Positions 1 through 5,119 of a stretch of DNA of 13,799 nucleotides are shown here, piece after piece. Position 1 is the first letter of the stretch. Each line of letters begins with the position of its first letter. The stretch is taken from NCBI GenBank assembly GCA_050264575.1, contig JBLNGH010000410.1, positions 1-13,799 on the forward strand, read 5' to 3'. The notes beneath the pieces were generated by a model, which ran no database searches, had not been told where the DNA came from, and worked only from the letters and a program-made list of their open reading frames with translations. A program made the position numbers and the translations under genes. This stretch comes from DASQFI01 sp050264575. GTDB lineage: Bacteria > Acidobacteriota > Vicinamibacteria > Vicinamibacterales > SCN-69-37.

Positions 1-1
1 G

Positions 2-283
2 TTTTTCGTGCCTCATTCCTCGATGGCGCGTTGGGTGAAAGATGCGGACCATTGCATCATGATCGATGGCTGTTTCTTGAAGTGCCATGGGCGGGTACTC
101 AAGACACTCGTCGGAGAAGAAAAGGTCATCCATATCGATGCGCTGCCGTTCTACAAGAAATACACCGATATCTTTTCGATGGATGACGTTCCAGAAGAGG
201 AACGCCGAGCGGTTGCGCGGCAGGTAGCGGATCAGATCATTTCCAAGGTAGGTCCAGTCGGCTCCGGCGTCGTTGCAGCCTGA
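2..283 (+). CDS. putative zinc-binding DGC-domain protein (C-terminal part)
   Basis: The reading frame is open to the left edge, so this is probably the C-terminal part of a longer protein. A GTG at 8 could be a start but has no room for a ribosome site in view, and the sequence begins inside what looks like a domain. The visible motif IDGCFLKCHGR (D-G-C followed three residues later by another Cys) is the signature after which the DGC family of putative zinc-binding proteins is named. The following segment, with a conserved-looking FYKKYTDIFS and an acidic VPEEERR stretch before a final helix, also fits that family. Members are small, cytosolic and of unknown biochemical role; the cysteines are thought to bind zinc. 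The pair of cysteines expected nearer the N-terminus would lie outside the window. Family assignment is from remembered motifs, not from a search. Confidence 0.6.
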   Translation, partial: FFVPHSSMARWVKDADHCIMIDGCFLKCHGRVLKTLVGEEKVIHIDALPFYKKYTDIFSMDDVPEEERRAVARQVADQIISKVGPVGSGVVAA

Positions 284-370
284 ACTACCGGGCATTGGAG
301 CTGGAAGAACGGGACGACTGAACAACACGGGCTGATTGACAACGTTCGATGTATAGCGCTGGGGGGCAAG

Positions 371-832
371 ATGGACACCCAGCTCAAAATGAACGAAACG
401 GTGAGGATGGTCTGGCTCCGCATCTTTTTGAAAGTTCTGTCTATTGGATTCCTCACAGCGTTCATTCCGTGGATTACACTCATTCTCCTGAACGCGCCGA
501 TTCTCGCGCCAGGCGGTAGTCTTGCACCGCTGCTCAGATTCCAGCCTTACAACGCCCCCTACGAGAGCATGATGAGCGCGATCCACATCGTGTGGGCGGT
601 GATGCTGTGGCGCGCCTCAGACGATCCTGCACGGCACCCCCTATTCATCGAGTTCACCATCTGGGCAAACGCCGCTCATGGTCTCGTGATGCTCATCGCG
701 ACACCCATGCAGAAGGACCTCGTCATGACACTCATCGAAGGTCTCCCGTTATTCGTGATAGCAGGAGTGCTGGCGTGGCTGCGACCGAAGCGATCGGCCG
801 TTGGGCCGGCAATCTATCCCAAGACGGCGTAA
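371..832 (+). CDS. DUF6632-like four-helix integral membrane protein
   Basis: A 153-residue hydrophobic protein. Four membrane segments are visible, at about residues 15-40, 64-80, 88-110 and 117-139, ending in a short basic tail (WLRPKRS). The region before helix 2 (RFQPYNAPYESMMSAIHIVWAVMLWRA) and the helix 3 pattern FTIWANAAHGLVM resemble DUF6632 proteins, small bacterial membrane proteins with no assigned function. The ATG at 371 is chosen because a G-rich run (361-366) sits just upstream. ATGs at codons 7 and 13 are possible alternatives, and the second would begin right at helix 1. It lies 87 bases after the DGC-type gene and 41 bases before the SHOCT gene, on the same strand. No substrate or partner can be named. 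Confidence 0.7.
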   Translation: MDTQLKMNETVRMVWLRIFLKVLSIGFLTAFIPWITLILLNAPILAPGGSLAPLLRFQPYNAPYESMMSAIHIVWAVMLWRASDDPARHPLFIEFTIWANAAHGLVMLIATPMQKDLVMTLIEGLPLFVIAGVLAWLRPKRSAVGPAIYPKTA

Positions 833-873
833 CGACCGCGCATGGGACCTACCCTAATGGGCAATTCTGAGGG

Positions 874-1074
874 GTGGACGGCCTCGTCATGGTCGCCTTC
901 TGGGGCGTTGTGATTGTTGGTGTGATTCTGCTGATTCGATCTGTGGGTGGAGCCCAAGGGGGCCTGTGGCACGAAACGCCGCTCAACCTGATCAAGCGTC
1001 GTTATGCGGCGGGACAGATCACCCGCGAACCGTATGAACAGATGCGTAAGGACCTCGAATGGTCGTTCCGATAA
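874..1074 (+). CDS. SHOCT-domain small membrane protein
   Basis: A 66-residue protein with one N-terminal membrane helix (about residues 5-24, VMVAFWGVVIVGVILLIRSV), a short linker, and a C-terminal SHOCT motif. That motif is visible as NLIKRRYAAGQITREPYEQMRKDL, the classic short amphipathic pattern of 'L..RYA.GEI...EYE.....L'. SHOCT segments are C-terminal oligomerisation or tethering modules of unknown detailed role, and this single-helix-plus-SHOCT layout is very common in bacteria. The GTG at 874 follows a GAGG run too closely to be ideal. The in-frame ATG at 889 (MVAFWG) is an equally plausible start, with that same GAGG about 13 bases upstream. The preceding gene ends 41 bases upstream on the same strand. 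Confidence 0.75.
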   Translation: MDGLVMVAFWGVVIVGVILLIRSVGGAQGGLWHETPLNLIKRRYAAGQITREPYEQMRKDLEWSFR

Positions 1075-1409
1075 CCCAACGAAGAAACTCGAATCGTAAA
1101 GTCGCTCTTATCTTCTTCGACGACTCACCAGAACACGTGGAGACGCTCGTGGCTGTCAGGGGCGTCATGGCCGGCGCCAGACGTTTCCAAATCACCCTTG
1201 GTCCGTTCCCAGCACCAACTCAGCGGCTGGTATTTCGCTTCAACTGCGAGCACGCTGGATGCAAACACGAGTCGCCGTGCTGCCTGAGTGGACCGCACGA
1301 AATCAGATTCGATCGCACTCGGCCGCGAACATCTCCGAAAGCATCAGCTGACTCAAGCCCCTCAGTCGGGAGGTAATGCTGACCGCCATTGAACCAATGG
1401 ACTGACGCC
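1075..1409. other. 335-base stretch without a convincing gene
   Basis: Open frames exist here on both strands, for example + 1059-1376 and - 1220-1432. Their translations show no recognisable domain and they overlap neighbouring genes. A 7-base inverted repeat (CGAAGAA at 1080-1086, TTCTTCG at 1113-1119) follows the SHOCT gene, but the loop is long and there is no T-run, so it is not called as a terminator. The last 40 bases contain a good ribosome-site-like GGGAGGT (1368-1374), which may serve the next gene. The promoter of that gene is presumably in this stretch, but no clear -35/-10 pair was identified. Confidence 0.5.
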
Positions 1410-2486
1410 ATGACTGAGCGAGGCATTCTCATAGCGGGCGGCTACGGCGTCGTCGGGCGGCGTATTGCGGCGGATCTGGCGCCCGATTACCAAGTGATCG
1501 TGGCTGGACGCCATCTCGAGCAGGCGAAGGCGATGGCAGCAGCGATCGGTCACGGTGTGCGTAGCCGCTTGATCGACGTGACGGTGAAGGCGTCGATCGG
1601 AACAGCGCTTGAAGACGTCGCGACAGTTGTGAGCTGCATCGATCAGCCGCGGCGTACGTTGCTGCACGCCGCGATCGAGCGCGGCCTGCAGTATACCGAC
1701 GTCACCCCGCATCTGACGGAGCTTGGGCGGGGGGCCGCGTACGAGGAGATCGGCGCCGTGGCCCGGGCATCCGGCGCACGCGTCGTGCTAGGAACGGGGA
1801 TCGTCCCCGGCATCTCGAACGTGATCGTTCGGGCCGTCGCGAACACACTCGGCGGCGCTGGTGTAATCGAAACCTCGCTGTTGCTGTCTGCGAGCGACGC
1901 GGCCGGCCCCGCCGCGTTCGACTACTTCCTGCAGGAGTTGACGATGCCTTTCGAGGTGCATGTAGATGGCGCAGACCGCCCAGCGCGCGCCTTCAGCGAT
2001 CCGCGTGTGATTGAGTTCCCCTCACCCTTTGGGCCGCGATCCGCGTATCTGTTCCCATTCTCCGATCAGGTGCTGTATCCGCGGACGATGGGCGCTCAGA
2101 CGGCGTTGACGAGGTTGGCCATCGAGCCTGCGAGGCTGGGACGATTGCTTGGGGCGGCGGTTCGCGTCGGCGCGGCGCGGCTCGTGGCGCGAGAACGCGT
2201 TCGTAAGGTGCTCACCAGACGCCGCTCGGCTCGCGAGCCGAGCGAGGGCGCCCGGTTTGCGCTGCGTGTGGACGTCAACCACGACGGCCGATCGGCGCAC
2301 GCGACGCTCGTGGGTGGGGCGCAGGCCGATGCGGCCGCCGCCGGCGCGAGCGCAACCGTGCGCGCATTGATGGAGGGTGAGGTCTCGGAGGCGGGCGCCT
2401 GGATGCCCGAGCAGATCATCGATCCGTCCGGCTTCTTCTCGCATCTCGCCAGACACGGACTGACCGTCGCGCTGCCAGCGTCGTGA
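1410..2486 (+). CDS. saccharopine dehydrogenase-like NAD(P)-binding oxidoreductase
   Basis: A 358-residue protein beginning with a Rossmann dinucleotide-binding motif (ILIAGGYGVVGRRIA, glycines at about residues 10, 11, 13 and 16). This is followed by beta-alpha repeats and the family-typical segment SCIDQPRRTLLHAAIERGLQYTDVTP and then GIVPGISNVIVR. This is the layout of saccharopine dehydrogenase NADP-binding-domain proteins, a broad family including true saccharopine reductases and many uncharacterised enzymes. The substrate cannot be deduced. The ATG at 1410 is preferred because the Rossmann strand starts four residues later. An in-frame TTG at 1389 lies about 14 bases after the GGGAGGT at 1368-1374 and would add seven residues. 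The gene stands alone: a long gap upstream, and a hairpin plus a decayed gene downstream. Confidence 0.85.
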   Translation: MTERGILIAGGYGVVGRRIAADLAPDYQVIVAGRHLEQAKAMAAAIGHGVRSRLIDVTVKASIGTALEDVATVVSCIDQPRRTLLHAAIERGLQYTDVTPHLTELGRGAAYEEIGAVARASGARVVLGTGIVPGISNVIVRAVANTLGGAGVIETSLLLSASDAAGPAAFDYFLQELTMPFEVHVDGADRPARAFSDPRVIEFPSPFGPRSAYLFPFSDQVLYPRTMGAQTALTRLAIEPARLGRLLGAAVRVGAARLVARERVRKVLTRRRSAREPSEGARFALRVDVNHDGRSAHATLVGGAQADAAAAGASATVRALMEGEVSEAGAWMPEQIIDPSGFFSHLARHGLTVALPAS

Positions 2487-2490
2487 CGGA

Positions 2491-2509
2491 GCCTCGGATG
2501 CGTCGAGGC
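2491..2509 (+). terminator. possible transcription terminator hairpin
   Basis: A perfect 6-base-pair GC-rich inverted repeat (GCCTCG / CGAGGC) with a 7-base loop starts five bases after the stop codon of the oxidoreductase. No T-run follows, so it is at best a weak intrinsic terminator or an RNA-end-stabilising hairpin. Position and symmetry are seen directly; function is inferred. Confidence 0.3.
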
Positions 2510-2551
2510 ACCGGGTGAGCGGAAACCCACGATCGTCAGAGGGAGCGTCCC

Positions 2552-2840
2552 ATGGTAGCGTGCGAGTGTATCGACGTTCATGAGCGGCGACGGGTGGTGC
2601 TCACGGGTGGTCCAGGATCGGGCAAGACGGCCCTGCTCGAACTGATTCGACAGGCATTCTGCGCGCACGTGAAGGTCTTGCCGGAAGCCGCGAGCGTGGT
2701 GTTCGGTGGCAGGAGCACGGCACAACCACATCCTTCGCGGCGAGCTGCCCGAGTGTTGTCAGCGGCACGGCATTCCCGCGCTTCGCGACCATCGGGCAAG
2801 GTCAGTAGGGTCGGATGTCGGCCAATCAGCGACGGGCTAA
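2552..2840 (+). pseudogene. decayed AAA ATPase (AAA_28/NadR-kinase-like), internally deleted
   Basis: A good ribosome site (GGGAG, 2541-2545) precedes an ATG at 2552. The first 53 codons encode an intact ATPase head: RRVVLTGGPGSGKTALLELI with a Walker A at residues 19-26, then VKVLPEAASVVFGG. Both are typical of the AAA_28 family of small P-loop ATPases/kinases, normally about 180-190 residues. After about 2710 the frame turns into low-complexity Arg/Ser/Ala-rich sequence. The frame one base over, from about 2721 to the TAA at 2838, reads HILRGELPECCQRHGIPAL, which resembles the C-terminal end of the same family. The middle of the gene, roughly 100 codons including the catalytic remainder, is therefore missing and the two ends are out of frame. 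Left in its first frame the ORF would run on to 2899 into the next gene. The head is confident; the tail match is from memory and less certain. Confidence 0.65.
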
Positions 2841-2852
2841 GGAGACATCAGC

Positions 2853-3887
2853 ATGCAAGCCGCACGACTTCACGCTTACGGGAAGCCGCTCGTCATTGAC
2901 GACGTGCCCAGACCGGCGCCTGGTCCAGGGCAGGTCGTGATTCGAGTCGAAGGCGCTGGTTTCTGTCACAGCGATCTCCACATCATTTCGGGCGACATCC
3001 AGATCCTTCCGAGAATGCCGTTCACGCTTGGCCATGAGAATGCCGGTACGGTCGCTGGCATTGGTGCGGGTGTCCATGCGGTGAAAGAAGGAGACCACGT
3101 CGCGGTCTACGGTGGATGGGGCGACGGATACTGCGACTACTGCGTTACGGGCGAAGAGAACCTCTGCCCGACGATGCAGTGGGTGGGGCTCTCGGAGCAC
3201 GAAGGCGGCTATGCCGAGTACTTGCTCGTGCCGCACGAGCGATATCTGCTCAGGCTCAACACTCTCGAGCCCAAGGTCGCGGCCCCGCTGACCGATGCCG
3301 CGCTGACACCCTATCGCGCAATCACGCGGGCGCTACCGTGCCTGCCGCGCGACTACCCTACGCTCGTCATCGGGTGCGGTGCGCTCGGACAGTTCGGCGT
3401 CAAGATTTTGCGTCTCCTGTCCGGCACGGAGATCATCGCCACCGACGTTGACGACGGGAAGTTGAAGACGGCTCGGGAATCAGGCGCCACGCACACGATC
3501 AATGCGCGCGATGCTGACTTGAAGCAGAAGATTCTCGACATCGCGCGCGGCATCGGTGTCTCGGCCGCGTTCGATTTCGTGGGGGCGGACAGCACGCTCG
3601 AGCTCGCATTGGCCAGCACACGGCCGGCCGGTCGCGTGGTTCAGGTGGGCCTCGCTGGCGGTACCGCCCACATAACGGCACTCAAGACGGTGAAGCCGGA
3701 AGTCTCGGTGTCGGTATCGTGGTGGGGCAACATCCGCGAACTGCGCGAGGTGCTCGCATTGGCGGAAAGCGGCCGACTGACGCCAATCCCGTTGGAGTTC
3801 TGGCCGCTCGAGAAGATCAACGAGGTCTACGAGCGCGTCAAGCACGGGCAGGTGGCTGGCCGCGCGGTGCTCACCCCGGCGAGTTAA
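2853..3887 (+). CDS. zinc-dependent NAD-type alcohol dehydrogenase (MDR superfamily)
   Basis: A 344-residue medium-chain dehydrogenase that interconverts alcohols and aldehydes or ketones. Visible catalytic-zinc ligands are Cys38 (GFCHSDLH), His61-Glu62 (LGHEN) and probably Asp148 (PLTDAALTPY). The coenzyme site is GCGALG (residues 174-179), and an Asp at residue 198 ends the second strand, which predicts NAD over NADP. The structural-zinc lobe reads YGGWGDGYCDYCVTGEENLC. Relatives such as Rhodococcus ADH-A have a Cys where Asp91 stands here, so only three Cys (94, 97, 105) remain; Asp may replace the ligand, as Glu does in some archaeal ADHs. The start is fixed by a strong AAGGAGA at 2839-2845, eight bases from the ATG. 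A cupin gene follows after 15 bases, so this is probably the first gene of an operon. The physiological substrate is unknown. Confidence 0.92.
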   Translation: MQAARLHAYGKPLVIDDVPRPAPGPGQVVIRVEGAGFCHSDLHIISGDIQILPRMPFTLGHENAGTVAGIGAGVHAVKEGDHVAVYGGWGDGYCDYCVTGEENLCPTMQWVGLSEHEGGYAEYLLVPHERYLLRLNTLEPKVAAPLTDAALTPYRAITRALPCLPRDYPTLVIGCGALGQFGVKILRLLSGTEIIATDVDDGKLKTARESGATHTINARDADLKQKILDIARGIGVSAAFDFVGADSTLELALASTRPAGRVVQVGLAGGTAHITALKTVKPEVSVSVSWWGNIRELREVLALAESGRLTPIPLEFWPLEKINEVYERVKHGQVAGRAVLTPAS

Positions 3888-3902
3888 TGGTGGAGGCTAC
3901 TG

Positions 3903-4298
3903 ATGTCTGACACTCCCCAACACGAGGCCCATCATCGACCGCACACAACGTCGATGGCCGAGCGGCTAATGGAGTTCGATCTACCGGCCGAAGTCCATCG
4001 CCTGCACGCGGAAACGACGTGGAGCACAGGTCAGAACGCCAGAACCCTCATCAAGTACGACGATTTCCGTGTCGTGCTGACCGCACTCCAGGCCAAGGTG
4101 CGCATACCCGAACACAAGGCCGAAGGACGGATCTCCGTCCACGTGCTGTCTGGCCACATCCAGCTACGGGCCTCTGGACGGACGTTCAGTCTCCGCCCTG
4201 GTGGTTTACTTGCGATCGATCACGGGGTGCCTCATGAGGTCGAGGCGCTTGAAGAGAGCTCGTTTCTCCTGACGATCGCCTGGCCGAGGCGAGGATGA
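3903..4298 (+). CDS. small cupin-domain protein
   Basis: A 131-residue single-domain cupin. The second half carries both cupin motifs in order: IPEHKAEGRISVHVLSGHIQL (about residues 68-88) and LRPGGLLAIDHGVPHEVEAL (97-116). Histidines at 71 and 111 are in metal-ligand positions, but the usual second His of motif 1 (HxH) is Ala73, so metal binding may be incomplete. The N-terminal 17 residues are rich in His and Pro. Cupins of this size can be small-molecule binders, isomerases or dioxygenases; none can be chosen here. The start is supported by GGTGGAGG at 3889-3896 just before the ATG. It lies 15 bases after the alcohol dehydrogenase and is very probably co-transcribed with it. An alternative start at Met18 would remove the His-rich leader. 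Confidence 0.85.
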   Translation: MSDTPQHEAHHRPHTTSMAERLMEFDLPAEVHRLHAETTWSTGQNARTLIKYDDFRVVLTALQAKVRIPEHKAEGRISVHVLSGHIQLRASGRTFSLRPGGLLAIDHGVPHEVEALEESSFLLTIAWPRRG

Positions 4299-4305
4299 CC
4301 TGGGC

Positions 4306-4389
4306 GTGTACGCCACGATCACGGAAGTGATGAGTATCGTCGGAGCCGTGTTCGCGATCGTGCTGACCGCCCAGCCGGTGGGCCCGTGA
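4306..4389 (+). CDS. candidate 27-residue hydrophobic peptide
   Basis: A mini-ORF starting at GTG 4306, seven bases after the cupin stop, with a GAGG about 11 bases upstream. It encodes 27 residues, MYATITEVMSIVGAVFAIVL followed by TAQPVGP, which would form one membrane-spanning helix. Its TGA overlaps the GTG of the next mini-ORF (GTGA at 4386-4389), an arrangement typical of translational coupling. No known family is recognised. It could be a genuine small membrane protein of the operon or a relic of a larger membrane protein. Confidence is low because of the short length and the GTG start. Confidence 0.35.
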   Translation: MYATITEVMSIVGAVFAIVLTAQPVGP

Positions 4390-4478
4390 TCTTCATCGCC
4401 GTCGTCTGGTCACTCGCTGTTCTCCTCGCCGCGCTCGGCCTGTATTCATCGTGGGCGCTGCTCGGCGGCCAAATGTGA
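4386..4478 (+). CDS. candidate 30-residue hydrophobic peptide
   Basis: A mini-ORF overlapping the stop of the preceding one by GTGA. It encodes 30 residues, MIFIAVVWSLAVLLAALGLY then SSWALLGGQM, almost entirely hydrophobic and predicted to span the membrane once. It ends five bases before the ATG of the ESFPASDPPS gene. The pair resembles tandem single-helix accessory subunits of membrane complexes, but no homologue is recognised and function cannot be assigned. The same bases could instead be the degraded end of a former membrane-protein gene. Overlap, spacing and hydrophobicity are seen; expression is not. Confidence 0.35.
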   Translation: MIFIAVVWSLAVLLAALGLYSSWALLGGQM

Positions 4479-4483
4479 CGGGA

Positions 4484-4681
4484 ATGAACGCTGGCCACCG
4501 GAAGCATACCGTCGAAGAGGAAGCGAGGAATCGCGAGGCCGCTCTCGACCGCACGATCGAGGAGTCGTTTCCCGCGAGCGATCCTCCTTCCTCCATTCCA
4601 AATCCAGACGACCACCAGCATGACTCTCTCGATCACGTCGACGAGAGACACGAACAGGAGGATCGCGCCAACCGCAGGTGA
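4484..4681 (+). CDS. small acidic ESFPASDPPS-motif protein
   Basis: A 65-residue hydrophilic protein whose core, VEEEARNREAALDRTIEESF then PASDPPSS (about residues 10-37), is a recurring signature of small bacterial proteins of unknown function. The motif '(D/E)E(S/T)FPASDPP(S/A)' is widespread in proteobacterial and acidobacterial genomes. The rest is His/Asp/Arg-rich and probably disordered. The ATG at 4484 is chosen because the conserved region follows within ten residues; an upstream in-frame GTG at 4451 would overlap the preceding mini-ORF and add unconserved sequence. Its stop (TGA, 4679-4681) overlaps an ATG at 4681 as TGATG, suggesting coupling to the next gene. No enzyme motif or membrane segment is present. 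Confidence 0.75.
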   Translation: MNAGHRKHTVEEEARNREAALDRTIEESFPASDPPSSIPNPDDHQHDSLDHVDERHEQEDRANRR

Positions 4682-4713
4682 TGGCGTCTGCGGACGGACG
4701 AGAGACTTGAGGC

Positions 4714-5106
4714 CTGGACCCGGGCGAGCAGAGGAGAGAGCTCGGCGAAAAGCACGCGGCCACCGGCCACTCCGCCAGCAAGGGCGAAGTCCTCAATGCG
4801 TTCCGCACGTCATCACGAATCGCACTGATCAACACGGGCGACGGGCTGGTTGCGCTCAACACGGTGAAGGAACTTATGGCCGATCGCGGGCGCCCGCATG
4901 ACAACCTGTACGAAGTGGCGTTGTGGGCCGACATGCTCCGCGTCCAGGGTGACGAGCTGTTCGACGCCTACATGGTGGACAACCAGGCAATCGTGATTCC
5001 TGAAACCATCGATGCCATCCGTGCGCTGGCCGGAACAGTCAGAGCCGCGAACGAGTCGATCGTGAGAACCAACACCGCGCTCGGGATCGACAGCGCTCTG
5101 ATGTAA
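4714..5106 (+). CDS. unrecognised protein with obscured start (in-frame TGA upstream)
   Basis: The frame ending at 5106 is coding well before its first conventional start, GTG 4864. Codons from 4711 onward have about 80 % GC at position 3 with position 1 intermediate and position 2 lowest, as in the neighbouring genes. Tracing back, the frame reaches a TGA at 4708-4710, and nine codons earlier an ATG at 4681 that overlaps the previous stop (TGATG) and follows an AGGTG. The natural gene may therefore be 4681-5106 with a nonsense codon at position 10, or it may start at the unusual CTG 4714 (130 residues). GTG 4864 would give only 80 residues and has no ribosome site. The protein is soluble, with helical segments such as YEVALWADMLRVQGDELFDA and a C-terminal ETIDAIRALAGTVRAANESI. 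No family is recognised. It ends 13 bases before the copper ATPase gene. Confidence 0.6.
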   Translation: MDPGEQRRELGEKHAATGHSASKGEVLNAFRTSSRIALINTGDGLVALNTVKELMADRGRPHDNLYEVALWADMLRVQGDELFDAYMVDNQAIVIPETIDAIRALAGTVRAANESIVRTNTALGIDSALM

Positions 5107-5119
5107 ACGGAGTACACGA

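Noticed and set aside
1080..1119. Inverted repeat CGAAGAA ... TTCTTCG after the SHOCT gene
   Set aside because: The loop is 26 bases and no T-run follows, so it is weak evidence for a terminator.
1059..1376. A 105-residue + frame with a Cys-rich segment (CEHAGCKHESPCC)
   Set aside because: It overlaps the SHOCT gene end, lacks a ribosome site and any recognisable domain, and its codon usage does not show the GC3 bias of its neighbours.
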